NCBI RefSeq assembly: GCF_004402495.1 | Contig: NZ_SOFH01000023.1 | Span: forward strand, 62,001 to 126,000 | DNA length: 64,000 bases | Direction of reading: 5' to 3' | DNA from: Cryobacterium sp. HLT2-28 | GTDB lineage: Bacteria > Actinomycetota > Actinomycetes > Actinomycetales > Microbacteriaceae | Shown here: piece after piece, positions 36,381 to 45,561 of the stretch | Layout of the letters: every line of letters begins with the position of its first letter | Position numbering within the stretch: the stretch's first letter is position 1 | Notes under the pieces: model-generated | What the model was told of the DNA's origin: nothing | What the model saw: the letters and a program-made list of their open reading frames with translations, nothing else | Database searches by the model: none | Program-made: the position numbers and the translations under genes

Positions 36381-39300
36381 GGATGAGTCCGTTCTCTCTG
36401 GCGACGGCGACGAGCACGGCACCCCGGTTGGCGTACTGCCCCGCTTCGAAGCGCACGTAGTGTTCGACCGGAGCGCCGACCAGGTCGCCGAGCCACTCCG
36501 ACGGCAGGGTCGCGGCCAGCAGTTCGGCGTCGGCGTCGCTCGCCCGGTGGGTGGCGAAGCGGGTGGTCAGGGTTTCGGCCGGCACATCGACGCCGGCCGC
36601 GAGGGCGAAGGTGGCCGCGTCCAGGTCGTCGAAGAAGACCAGGTCGAGGCGGATGCGGTCGCTCACCTCGAATCCGGCGGACTTGCGGGTATCCTGCACC
36701 GCACGGATCAGGTCCCGGGCGAATCCCTCGGCCTCGAGTTCGGCCGTCGTGGTCGTGTCGAGCAGCACGAATCCGCCGCCCTGCAGCAGGGCGAGCGCGG
36801 TCGTGTCGCCGGACTCGGCGCCCTGGCCCGCGTCGGCGGACGGGCCGCCGGTCTGCAGCACGAGCTCGTACTCTCCCGTGGCCAGTTCGATCCCGCCGGC
36901 GGTGACGACGCCGTCGGTCTCGGTCCAGTCGCCGGCGCGGGCGGCCTTGATCACCTGTTGCACCTGCTTGCCGAGTCGGGGGCCCGCGGCCCGGGCGTTC
37001 ACGTTGAGCCGGGAGGTGACGCCGTAGGCGGTGGCGCTGTCGGCCGCGAGCTCCACGAGGGACACGTTCTTGACGTTGAGCTCGTCGCGGAGGATGGCCT
37101 CGAACGGGGCCATCGCCGCCGTGTCGGTGGTGACCACGGTCAGGTTCGCGAGCGGCAGGCGCACGCGCAGCCCCGCCTGCTTGCGCAGGGAGAGCACGGT
37201 GGAACTGATGGTGCGCACCTGGTCCATGGCCGCGACGAGCACATCGTCGGCAGGGAAAAGTTCAGGGTCGGGCCAGTCCTCGAGGTGCACGCTGCGGCCG
37301 CCGGTGAGTCCCTGCCAGATGCGCTCGGTGACGAGCGGGAGCAGGGGCGCGGCAACCCGGGTGAGCGTTTCGAGCACGGTGTACAGGGTGTCGAAGGCCT
37401 CGGAGCCGGTGGTTCCCGAGGCCGCCGCGCCGGCCCAGAAGCGGTCGCGCGACCGGCGCACGTACCAGTTGGTGAGCACGTCGGCGAAGTCCCGGAGCCG
37501 GGCGGACGCGAGAGTGCTGTCCAGGTTCTCCAGGTCGGCGGTGACGTCCGTGATCAGGGCGCGGGTCTTGGCGAGCAGGTACCGGTCGAGCACGTCGGTG
37601 GAGTCGGTGCGCCAGCCGGCGTCGTAGCCGTTCTCGCCGGACGCGTTGGCGTAGAGGGAGAAGAAGTACCAGGTGCTCCAGAGCGGGAGCATGACCTGGC
37701 GGGCACCCTCCCGGATGCCTTCCTCCGTGACGATGAGGTTGCCGCCGCGCAGCACGGAGGAGCTCATCAGGAACCAGCGCATCGCATCCGACCCGTCCCG
37801 GTCGAACACCTCGTTCACGTCGGGGTAGTTGCGCAGGGACTTCGACATCTTCTGCCCGTCGTTGCCGAGCACGATGCCGTGGCTGACGACGTTCTTGAAG
37901 GCGGGGCGGTCGAACAGCGCCGTCGAGAGCACGTGCAGCATGTAGAACCAGCCGCGGGTCTGCCCGATGTACTCGACGATGAAGTCGGCCGGGTTGTGGC
38001 TGTCGAACCAATCCCGGTTCTCGAACGGGTAGTGCACCTGGGCGAAGGGCATCGAGCCGGAGTCGAACCAGACGTCGAGCACATCCGTGATGCGCCGCAT
38101 GGTGGACTGGCCGGTCGGGTCGTCGGGGTTCGGCCGGGTGAGCTCGTCGATGTACGGGCGGTGCAGGTCGGTCGGGCGCACGCCGAAGTCGGCCTCGAGC
38201 TCGTCGAGCGAGCCGTAGACGTCGATCCGCGGGTAGTCGGGGTTGTCGCTCTTCCAGACCGGGATCGGCGAGCCGAAGTAGCGGTTGCGGCTGATCGACC
38301 AGTCGCGGGCGTTGCCGATCCACTTGCCGAACTGGCCGTCCTTGACGTTCTCCGGGACCCAGTTGATGTCCTGGTTGAGCACCTCCATCCGGTCCCGGAA
38401 GTCGGTGACCCGCACGAACCAGCTGGAGACGGCCTTGTAGATGAGGGGGTTGCGGCAACGCCAGCAGTGCGGGTAGGAGTGCTCGTAGCTGGCCTGGCGG
38501 AGCAGGCGTCCCTCGGCGCGGAGCAGCTGGGTGAGCGGCTTGTTCGCGTCCGACCAGAGCAGGCCGGCCACCTCGGGCACGTCGGGCAGGAACTTGCCGC
38601 CGTCGTCGAGGGAGATGATCACCGGGATGCCCGCGGCCTCGCAGATCCGCTGGTCCTCTTCACCGTAGGCCGGGGCCTGGTGCACGATGCCGGTGCCGTC
38701 CGCGGTGGTGACATAGTCCGCCACGACGATGGTCCAGGCGTTCCCGGTGCCCCACACCGCGGTGTCCGCGTAGTAGTCGAAGAGCCGGTCGTAGGAGACG
38801 CCCTCGAGTTCGCTGCCGAGCACGGTGCGGGCGATCGCCGCGGTCGCGTCGGCCGCGGACTCGTAGCCGAGGTCCTTGGCGTAGTTGCCGACGAGGTCGA
38901 TCGCGATCAGGTACTCGGCGCCGAGCACCTCGGCCGAGGCATCCGTTCGCCCGGTCTCCTCGCGGAGCACGGTGGCGTCCGGGGTGCCGTTCGGGCCGGC
39001 CGGCACGACGGCGTAGACGATCTGCGGGCCGACGGCGAGCGCGAGGTTGGTCGGCAGGGTCCACGGGGTCGTCGTCCAGGCGAGGGCACGCACTGCGGTG
39101 AGGCCGAGCACCTCCGCCTTCGCCCCGACGAGCGGGAAGGTGACCGTGACCGTCTGGTCCTGGCGCATCTTGTAGACGTCGTCGTCCATCCGCAGCTCAT
39201 GGTTGGACAGCGGGGTCTGGTCGCGCCAGCAGTACGGCAACACCCGGTAGCCCTCGTAGGCGAGCCCCTTGTCGTGCAGCCGCTTGAAGGCCCAGATCAC

Positions 39301-39816
39301 GGACTCCATGAAGGTGATGTCGAGGGTCTTGTAGTCGTTCTCGAAGTCGACCCAGCGGGCCTGGCGGGTGACGTACTCCTCCCACACCTTGGTGTACTTG
39401 AGCACGGAGCTGCGGGCGACGGCGTTGAAGGCGCCGATGCCCATCTTCTCGATCTCGCTCTTGTCGACGATGCCGAGCTCCCGCTCGGCCTCGAGCTCGG
39501 CCGGCAGCCCGTGGGTGTCCCAGCCGAACCGGCGGTGCACCTGCTTGCCGCGCATGGTCTGGAAACGCGGGAACAGGTCCTTCGCGTACCCGGTCAGGAG
39601 GTGACCGTAGTGCGGCAGGCCGTTGGCGAACGGCGGGCCGTCATAGAAGACCCACTCGGGCGCGCCCTCGCGGTTGTCGATCGACGCCTGGAAGGTGGCA
39701 TCGTCCTTCCAGAACGAGAGCACCTCGGTTTCGAGCTGGGGAAAGTTCGGCGACGGCACGATCGAGCCGGACTGCTGGTCGGCCGAACCTGATTGCTGAC
39801 CTTGGGGGTACGTCAT
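36373..39816 (-). CDS. ileS: isoleucyl-tRNA synthetase, IleS2 (eukaryote-like) type
   Basis: 1147-aa class I synthetase. The HIGH motif is HYGH in [19 protein letters not shown] and the KMSKS motif is intact in [14 protein letters not shown]; the editing CP1 domain lies between. [15 protein letters not shown] is the IleS2 form, a class with natural tolerance to mupirocin, unlike IleS1 (DGPPYANGxIHIGH). The start MTYPQGQQ has AGGAG four bases upstream; this ribosome site lies at the 3' end of a T-box leader. First gene of the ileS-folC-DUF4233-ndk operon. Confidence 0.96.
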   Translation of the reverse strand: MTYPQGQQSGSADQQSGSIVPSPNFPQLETEVLSFWKDDATFQASIDNREGAPEWVFYDGPPFANGLPHYGHLLTGYAKDLFPRFQTMRGKQVHRRFGWDTHGLPAELEAERELGIVDKSEIEKMGIGAFNAVARSSVLKYTKVWEEYVTRQARWVDFENDYKTLDITFMESVIWAFKRLHDKGLAYEGYRVLPYCWRDQTPLSNHELRMDDDVYKMRQDQTVTVTFPLVGAKAEVLGLTAVRALAWTTTPWTLPTNLALAVGPQIVYAVVPAGPNGTPDATVLREETGRTDASAEVLGAEYLIAIDLVGNYAKDLGYESAADATAAIARTVLGSELEGVSYDRLFDYYADTAVWGTGNAWTIVVADYVTTADGTGIVHQAPAYGEEDQRICEAAGIPVIISLDDGGKFLPDVPEVAGLLWSDANKPLTQLLRAEGRLLRQASYEHSYPHCWRCRNPLIYKAVSSWFVRVTDFRDRMEVLNQDINWVPENVKDGQFGKWIGNARDWSISRNRYFGSPIPVWKSDNPDYPRIDVYGSLDELEADFGVRPTDLHRPYIDELTRPNPDDPTGQSTMRRITDVLDVWFDSGSMPFAQVHYPFENRDWFDSHNPADFIVEYIGQTRGWFYMLHVLSTALFDRPAFKNVVSHGIVLGNDGQKMSKSLRNYPDVNEVFDRDGSDAMRWFLMSSSVLRGGNLIVTEEGIREGARQVMLPLWSTWYFFSLYANASGENGYDAGWRTDSTDVLDRYLLAKTRALITDVTADLENLDSTLASARLRDFADVLTNWYVRRSRDRFWAGAAASGTTGSEAFDTLYTVLETLTRVAAPLLPLVTERIWQGLTGGRSVHLEDWPDPELFPADDVLVAAMDQVRTISSTVLSLRKQAGLRVRLPLANLTVVTTDTAAMAPFEAILRDELNVKNVSLVELAADSATAYGVTSRLNVNARAAGPRLGKQVQQVIKAARAGDWTETDGVVTAGGIELATGEYELVLQTGGPSADAGQGAESGDTTALALLQGGGFVLLDTTTTAELEAEGFARDLIRAVQDTRKSAGFEVSDRIRLDLVFFDDLDAATFALAAGVDVPAETLTTRFATHRASDADAELLAATLPSEWLGDLVGAPVEHYVRFEAGQYANRGAVLVAVARENGLIHV

Positions 39817-40050
39817 GCTTCTCCTGGACGAGTCGGGCAGTTTCTGCGTCCTGCGTGAGGCAGGCCTGCCCTGTTCCACGAGGACGCCGACTCCGAAAGG
39901 GATCCGCCGCGGTACCACCTCGCTTGCCGCCCGGGTGAGCGGGCGACCGCTTGTTCAGAGGCTGTGACGGGCCCGACCCGTTCGGTTCTACCAGGCCCCG
40001 GAGGACCGTTCTTCCGAAGACTCACCGGTGATGGCCGGATCATAGTCATG
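39817..40050 (-). promoter_or_regulatory. ileS T-box riboswitch (translational type)
   Basis: The minus strand contains GAGGTGGTACCGCGG (39907-39921), the near-invariant T-box bulge sequence; its TGGT would pair with the ACCA end of uncharged tRNA-Ile. Near the 5' end a short stem GACTATGATCCGG...AGTC carries ATC, the Ile specifier, at 40038-40040. This is the ultrashort Stem I layout known in actinobacterial ileS. No terminator hairpin with T-run is present and the leader ends at the ribosome site, so control is probably of translation. Confidence 0.93.
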
Positions 40051-40058
40051 CGTACGTA

Positions 40059-40064
40059 ATTCTA
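40059..40064 (-). promoter_or_regulatory. -10 box of the ileS T-box transcript
   Basis: TAGAAT on the minus strand, about nine bases before the first base of the T-box Stem I region. No convincing -35 is visible. Confidence 0.55.
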
Positions 40065-40196
40065 GCCTGCCGTATCCGCCGGGTGGAATTCCCGGCCGCC
40101 ACCGGATGTTTTACGATGGGACACTGGCGGCCCACCACGGGGCCGCACCCCGACCAGCACACTCGGCCGTTCCCTGCCGTGGAAAGAGATCACCGC

Positions 40197-41849
40197 ATGC
40201 ATTCCTCGGTCCATTCACATCGTCCGGCCGTCATCGGGGCCGTTCTGGCCGCCGCCCTCCTCCTCACCTCGTGCACGGCCTCCCCCGGCACCGACGCCGG
40301 CAGCACCCCGGTGAAGGGCGGCACGCTCAGTTACGCGTCGGGAGACGCCGAACCGACCTGCCTGGACCCGCACGTCGGCGGCAACTACCCGCAGGCCCTG
40401 GTCAGCACGCAGTACCTGGAGTCGCTGGTCTCCCGGGACTCCAACGGCCAGATCATCCCGTGGCTGGCGAAGTCCTGGACGGAGAGCCCCGACGGGCTCA
40501 CCTGGGAGTTCACCCTCAAGGACGGCGTGACGTTCACGGATGGGACCCCGCTCGACGCGGCCGCCGTGCAGGCCAACCTGGCGCACCTGCGGGACCCGAA
40601 GACCGGGTCCTCGACCGGCTACCTGGCGTTGGCGAAGGTTGCGAGCACCGAGGCCGTCTCGGCGAACGTGGTGAGATTCGTCCTGAGCCAACCGGACGGC
40701 GCCCTCCTCGAATCGCTGACCCAGCCGTGGCTGGCGATCGAGTCCCCGACGGGCCTGGCCCGGGGCGTGGACGAGAACTGCGCGGCCCCCGTCGGCACCG
40801 GCCCGTTCCAGGTGGAGAGCTGGGAGAAGCAGGACTCGGTCGTGCTCGTGCGCAACGCCGGCTACACGTCGCCGCCCGCCGACGCGGACCACTCCGGCCC
40901 GGCGTACCTGGCCAAAATCATCTGGCGGTTCATCCCCGACTCGGCGTCGCGCTTCGCGGCCCTGCAGGCCGGTGACGTCGACGTGATCGACAACGCCCAG
41001 CCCGACACGATCGTCCAGGCGGAGAAGGGTGACACGATCACCCACCTCGACGCGCCCCGGCCCGGAGCCTCGAACCGGATCGAACTGAACTCGTCCCGGC
41101 CGCCGTTCAACGACCCCCTCGTGCGGGAGGCCTTCATCCGCTCGGCCAACGTGGACGATGCCGTCAGCAGCCTCTTCCAGGGCACCGCCACGCGGTCGTA
41201 CTCCGCGCTCTCCAGCGTGGAGGCCACCGCCGTGCAGCGGCCTGACCTGTTCGGCTACGACGCCAGAGCAGCCGACAAGCTGCTCGACTCAGCCGGCTGG
41301 ACTGCCCGCGACTCGGCCGGCTACCGGGTGAAGGACGGCGCGCGCCTGACCGTGCAGTTCCCGGTGAGCACGAACCAGTCCATCCCCGCCGAGCAGTCGC
41401 TGTTCGAGCAGCTCCAGGCGACCGCGAAGAAGACCGGCTTCGACGTGGTGCTCACCCCGATGGACCTCTCCAGCTGGTACACGGCTCTCGGCGAGAACGG
41501 CTACGACGCCGTCAGCGCCCCGTACACGAAGGTCGGCCCTGACGTGCTGCGCATCCTCTTCGACTCCGCCGGCATCGTCCCTGCCCCCAGCGGTTACTTC
41601 GCCAACCACGCGCAGGTGAACGACCCCGCGGTCGACGCGCTGCTCGCCGAGGCCGCCACTGTGACGGATGCCGGCAAGCGCGCCGCCCTCTACACGGACG
41701 TGCAGAACAAGGTCCTGGAGGGTTTCTACCTCCTGCCGCTCTACGACCAGCAGAACCACTACCTGCTGAGCTCCCGCGTCTCCGGGGCCCGCGCGATGCC
41801 GACCGTGTCCACTCCCACGTTCTACGACGCCTGGCTCCCCGCCGAGTGA
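40197..41849 (+). CDS. ABC transporter substrate-binding lipoprotein, family 5 (peptide/nickel type)
   Basis: 550-aa extracellular solute-binding protein. The signal peptide ends in a lipobox (LLLTSC, Cys near 23). GGTLSYASGDAEPTCLDPH and TWEFTLKDGVTFTDGTPLDAAAV are the SBP_bac_5 signature. It starts with ATG about 85 bp after a TACGAT -10-like box. It is the first of four overlapping genes that form a complete importer. Peptides, or a metal chelate, are the likely cargo; the sequence alone does not tell. Confidence 0.92.
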   Translation: MHSSVHSHRPAVIGAVLAAALLLTSCTASPGTDAGSTPVKGGTLSYASGDAEPTCLDPHVGGNYPQALVSTQYLESLVSRDSNGQIIPWLAKSWTESPDGLTWEFTLKDGVTFTDGTPLDAAAVQANLAHLRDPKTGSSTGYLALAKVASTEAVSANVVRFVLSQPDGALLESLTQPWLAIESPTGLARGVDENCAAPVGTGPFQVESWEKQDSVVLVRNAGYTSPPADADHSGPAYLAKIIWRFIPDSASRFAALQAGDVDVIDNAQPDTIVQAEKGDTITHLDAPRPGASNRIELNSSRPPFNDPLVREAFIRSANVDDAVSSLFQGTATRSYSALSSVEATAVQRPDLFGYDARAADKLLDSAGWTARDSAGYRVKDGARLTVQFPVSTNQSIPAEQSLFEQLQATAKKTGFDVVLTPMDLSSWYTALGENGYDAVSAPYTKVGPDVLRILFDSAGIVPAPSGYFANHAQVNDPAVDALLAEAATVTDAGKRAALYTDVQNKVLEGFYLLPLYDQQNHYLLSSRVSGARAMPTVSTPTFYDAWLPAE

Positions 41850-42868
41850 CCGACGCGGCGGCGGGTTCGCTGAGGCCGGATGGAGCACCCCGCTCCGCCC
41901 GGCCGGTTCGGGCACGCCCACGGCGCGCTCTCCGCCGGACGCTGCCCGGGCTGCTCGCCGCCCGCCTGGCCGGGGCGGTGTTCGTGCTCTGGGCCGTCGC
42001 CACGATCACCTTCTTCGCGATCAGGCTGATCCCCGGCGACCCGGCCGAGGCCATCCTCGGCGGTCCGGGCTCGCAGACGTCGCCGGAGGCACTGGCCGCG
42101 GTGCGGGCCCGGTACGGTCTCGACCAGCCCGTCGTCGTTCAGTACCTGGCCCAGTTGGGCCGGCTGGCAACCGGCGACCTCGGCCGGTCCTACGCGCTCA
42201 GGCAGGATGTCGCCCCGCTCCTGGTCGGCCAGCTCGGCGGGACCCTGCTGCTGGCGGCACTCGCGCTCGTCGTCGCCTGGCTGTTCGCGCTCGTGCTCGC
42301 CACCTGGTCGACCCGCGGCGGGCGCTTCGCCTGGTACCTCGGCTCCGGACTGGAGATCGTCGCGGCGGCGCTGCCCCACTTCTGGCTGGCTACCGCGCTG
42401 ATCGTGCTGTTCAGCGTCTGGCTGGGGTGGTTGCCGCCGATCAGCACCCCGGGCCCGGCCGGCCTCGTGCTGCCCGTGCTCACCCTCGCCGTCCCCCTGG
42501 CCGGGTTCCTCGGCCAGATCATGCGCGAGTCCCTGCTCACCGCACTCGAGTCGCCGTTCGTGCTCTCGGCGAGAGCCCGCGGCGAGGGCGATCGCGGCGT
42601 GCGCTGGATCCATGCCCTCCGGCACGCGTCGCTGCCGGCGATCAGCCTCTCCGGCTGGGCCTTCGGCTCCCTGATCAGCGGCGCAGTCGTGGTGGAGACC
42701 ATCTTCGCCCGGCCCGGCCTCGGCCGCACGATGCTCAATGCGGTCACCGTGCGCGACGTGCCCGTCGTGATCGGGGTGGTGATGATCGTCGCCGTGGGGT
42801 ACATCCTGATGACCGTCGTCACCGACCTGGCCCAGTGGATCGCCGACCCGCGATTGCGCCGGCGATGA
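41846..42868 (+). CDS. ABC transporter permease, DppB type
   Basis: 340-aa permease with six predicted helices. N-terminal TITFFAIRLIPGDPAEAILG is diagnostic of DppB/OppB; the EAA loop is ALRHASLPAISLSGWAFGSLISGAVVVE. The first 30 residues are an Arg/Pro-rich extension. GTG start in a GTGA overlap with the binding protein. Confidence 0.93.
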   Translation: MTDAAAGSLRPDGAPRSARPVRARPRRALRRTLPGLLAARLAGAVFVLWAVATITFFAIRLIPGDPAEAILGGPGSQTSPEALAAVRARYGLDQPVVVQYLAQLGRLATGDLGRSYALRQDVAPLLVGQLGGTLLLAALALVVAWLFALVLATWSTRGGRFAWYLGSGLEIVAAALPHFWLATALIVLFSVWLGWLPPISTPGPAGLVLPVLTLAVPLAGFLGQIMRESLLTALESPFVLSARARGEGDRGVRWIHALRHASLPAISLSGWAFGSLISGAVVVETIFARPGLGRTMLNAVTVRDVPVVIGVVMIVAVGYILMTVVTDLAQWIADPRLRRR

Positions 42869-43728
42869 GCGACCTCGAGATCCAGGCCGACCTCGGCCGC
42901 CAGGCGCGCGCCCGGGAACCTCGCCGCCGCCGGATCGGCGTGGCCGAGGCCCTCGCCGCGGCATTCGCGCTGTTCCTCGTCGTGGCCGCGGTCGCGCCCT
43001 CCGTTCTCGCACCGGGCGACCCGCTCGCCATCGACCCGTTGTCGGCCTTCCAGCCGCCGAATCTCGCGCACTGGTTCGGCACCGACGAGTCCGGCCGGGA
43101 CATCTTCACCCGGGTCAGCCACGGCACCGGAGGCTCCCTGGTCATCGGCATCCTGGCCACGGCGATCGGGCTCGGCCTGGGGATCGTGCTCGGAACCATG
43201 GCCGGGATGCTCGGCCGGGTCGTCGATTTCACCGTCAATCGGTTCCTCGAGGTGCTGTTCGCGTTCCCCGGACTTCTGCTGGCACTGCTCGTCATCCTCG
43301 TCTTCGGGCCCGGAACGCAGACGGCGACCGTGGCGGTGGGGCTGGCGACGGCGCCCGGCTATGCCCGCATCATCCGGGGCCAGCTCATCTCGGTGCGGTC
43401 CTCGGCGTTCGTGGAGGCGGCCACCGTGCTCGGCCGCGGCCGCCGGCAGATCCTGGTGCGGCACATCCTGCCGAACACCCTGGCGCCGCTGTTCGTGCTG
43501 GGCACCCTCGGCATCGGGCAGGCCGTGGTCTGGGCGTCGGCCCTGAGCTACCTCGGGCTCGGCGCAGCCCCACCGGCCGCCGAATGGGGTGCCATGCTCT
43601 CGGCCGGGCGCACCTACATCACGTCGGCCTGGTGGATGGCCTTCTTCCCCGGGCTGTTCATCGTGCTCACCGCGGTCACCGCGACGAGCCTGGGGCGCGC
43701 CCTGGAACGACGATTGAGGCACGCATGA
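42865..43728 (+). CDS. ABC transporter permease, DppC type
   Basis: 287-aa permease. HWFGTDESGRDIFTRVSHGT is the DppC/OppC signature; the EAA loop is ATVLGRGRRQILVRHILPNTLAPLF and the end ALSYLGLGAAPPAAEWGAML is conserved. ATGA overlap with the DppB-type gene and with the ATPase gene that follows. Confidence 0.93.
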   Translation: MSDLEIQADLGRQARAREPRRRRIGVAEALAAAFALFLVVAAVAPSVLAPGDPLAIDPLSAFQPPNLAHWFGTDESGRDIFTRVSHGTGGSLVIGILATAIGLGLGIVLGTMAGMLGRVVDFTVNRFLEVLFAFPGLLLALLVILVFGPGTQTATVAVGLATAPGYARIIRGQLISVRSSAFVEAATVLGRGRRQILVRHILPNTLAPLFVLGTLGIGQAVVWASALSYLGLGAAPPAAEWGAMLSAGRTYITSAWWMAFFPGLFIVLTAVTATSLGRALERRLRHA

Positions 43729-45428
43729 GCCAGGGAACCGGTCCCGCCGCCCGCCGTGCCGCGGTGACCCCGACGCTCGTCTCGATGCTCCGCGTTCGGG
43801 ACCTCGCGGTGGGGTTCGGCGGGCAGCCGGGGACCGATCCGGTCGTCGCCGGGGTTTCCTTCGACATCGCCCCCGGCGAATGCCTGGCGCTGGTCGGCGA
43901 GTCCGGCTCCGGCAAGAGCGTCACCGCCCGGAGCCTGATCGGCCTGGCCGGCGACGACGCCTGGCTGCAGGCCGCCGAACTGGAGATCAACGGGAGCGAC
44001 GTGCTCGGCCTCTCCGACGCGCAGTGGCGGCGGCGGCGCGGCCGGGACGTCGGCCTGGTGCTGCAGGACGCACTCGTCTCCCTCGACCCGTTGCGACCGA
44101 TTGGCCGCGAGATCGCCGATTCGCTCCGACTGCACACCACCCTCGATCGCGCGGCGCGGCGGACCAGGGTGCAGGAGGTGCTCGAGCGGGTGGGGCTGCC
44201 CGACGGCCGCACCCGGGTGAGGCAGCGTTCGGGCGAGTTGTCCGGCGGGCAGCGCCAGCGCGCGCTGATCGCCTCCGCTATCGCCCTCGACCCGCCCCTG
44301 CTGCTGATCGACGAACCGACCACGGCACTGGACGTGACGGTGCAGGCGCAGATCCTCGACCTCCTGGAGAGCCTCAAACGGCATGGGACGGCCATCCTGC
44401 TGATCAGTCATGATCTCGCCGTGGTGGGCCGGATCGCCGACCGGATCGCGGTAATGAGCGCCGGTCGGATCGTGGAACGCGGGCCGGCCGCGAGGCTGCT
44501 CGCCTCGCCGAAGCATGAGCAGACCCGGCGGATGATCGCCGCGATTCCGATCGACAAGCCGCGCGGCACCCGGCTGTCCTCCCCCGAAGGCCGGGCGGAT
44601 GCCCCGGCTTCTGCCCCGGCGTCGGCGTCGGCCCCGGCTCCGGCCGAGGTCGTGCTGGAGGCGTCCGGACTCGTCAAGACCTTCCGGAGGCCGGACGGCA
44701 GTGAGCAGCGGGCGGTGGACGGGGTCTCCTTCCGGCTCCTTCGTGGCACCACCCTCGGTCTGGTCGGCGAGTCCGGTTCGGGCAAGACCACGACGGCGCG
44801 TCTGCTGCTGGCCCTCAGCCGACCGGATGCGGGTGAGGTGCGGGTGCTCGGTCGCCCGTTCAGCGCCGTCACCGAGCGGCAGCGCCGGCGCCTGCGCCCG
44901 GAGCTCGGCGCGATCTACCAGGATGCCCTCAGCTCCTTCGACCCTCGACTGAGCGTCGACGCGGTGCTGCGCGACGCCGTGCGGGGCGCGCGCCACGCCG
45001 CCCGCCAGGCGGGGAACGCCGCCCGCGACCGGGCCAGGGTGCTCGAGCTGCTCGACCAGGTGTCGCTTCCGGCGACGCTCCTCAGCAGGCGCCCGCTGTC
45101 GCTCTCCGGCGGCCAGCGCCAGCGGGTCGGCATCGCGCGGGCGCTGGCCTCGGAGCCGCAGATCCTGGTCTGCGACGAACCGGTGTCATCCCTCGACGTG
45201 ACGGTGCAGGCCCAGGTGCTCGATCTCCTCGACGAACTGCAGCGGGAGCGAGGCCTCAGCCTGCTCCTCATCTCCCACGACCTGGGGGTGATCCAGCACG
45301 CCAGCGACCAGGTCGCGGTGATGCTGGACGGCACGATCGTGGAGACCGGGGACACGGCGCAGGTTTTCACGGCGCCGCGGCATCCGTACACGCAGTCCCT
45401 GCTCGCCGCGGTCCCCCGCCTGGGCTGA
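43725..45428 (+). CDS. fused dual ATP-binding protein of the peptide-type ABC importer
   Basis: 567 aa carrying two ABC ATPase domains in one chain (DppD- and DppF-like). Domain 1: Walker A GESGSGKS, signature ELSGGQRQRA, Walker B LLLIDEPTTALD. Domain 2: GESGSGKT, SLSGGQRQRV, ILVCDEPVSSLD. An Ala/Pro/Ser linker (about 292-308) joins them. Domain 1 ends in the oligopeptide-type region after the H-loop. One gene thus supplies both nucleotide-binding subunits, which explains why the operon has four genes, not five. Confidence 0.94.
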   Translation: MSQGTGPAARRAAVTPTLVSMLRVRDLAVGFGGQPGTDPVVAGVSFDIAPGECLALVGESGSGKSVTARSLIGLAGDDAWLQAAELEINGSDVLGLSDAQWRRRRGRDVGLVLQDALVSLDPLRPIGREIADSLRLHTTLDRAARRTRVQEVLERVGLPDGRTRVRQRSGELSGGQRQRALIASAIALDPPLLLIDEPTTALDVTVQAQILDLLESLKRHGTAILLISHDLAVVGRIADRIAVMSAGRIVERGPAARLLASPKHEQTRRMIAAIPIDKPRGTRLSSPEGRADAPASAPASASAPAPAEVVLEASGLVKTFRRPDGSEQRAVDGVSFRLLRGTTLGLVGESGSGKTTTARLLLALSRPDAGEVRVLGRPFSAVTERQRRRLRPELGAIYQDALSSFDPRLSVDAVLRDAVRGARHAARQAGNAARDRARVLELLDQVSLPATLLSRRPLSLSGGQRQRVGIARALASEPQILVCDEPVSSLDVTVQAQVLDLLDELQRERGLSLLLISHDLGVIQHASDQVAVMLDGTIVETGDTAQVFTAPRHPYTQSLLAAVPRLG

Positions 45429-45489
45429 GCCGGAGGCCGCACTCGAACACTCGAGCACCGCCGGAATCGGCGGGGAACAGGGCATCCGG

Positions 45490-45539
45490 TAGATTGGGTG
45501 AGGCCCAATACTCAGGCACCTCACCAACGACTCGGTGCC
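45490..45539 (+). promoter_or_regulatory. valS promoter and leader with competing hairpins
   Basis: TAGATT (45490-45495) is a probable -10. The following bases can form at least three mutually exclusive stems: ATTGGG/CCCAAT, GGTGAGG/CCTCACC and GGCACC/GGTGCC (45515-45539). No T-box motif is present. Only the last stem would lie wholly in the RNA if transcription starts near 45502. Confidence 0.4.
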
Positions 45540-45561
45540 GCACATAGACAAACGGAGAAAC

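Noticed and set aside
36361..39792. 1143-codon plus-strand open frame
   Set aside because: Complete antisense of ileS; composition (Val/Gly/Arg/His/Glu) is the usual shadow pattern and no motif is present.
40197..45428. ABC importer as a specific nickel (Nik) or dipeptide (Dpp) system
   Set aside because: SBP family 5 sequences do not separate by eye and no neighbouring metal or peptidase gene decides it, so only the class is given.
45490..45561. T-box in front of valS
   Set aside because: No GGTGGNACCGCGG motif and no room for a specifier stem; only simple competing hairpins.
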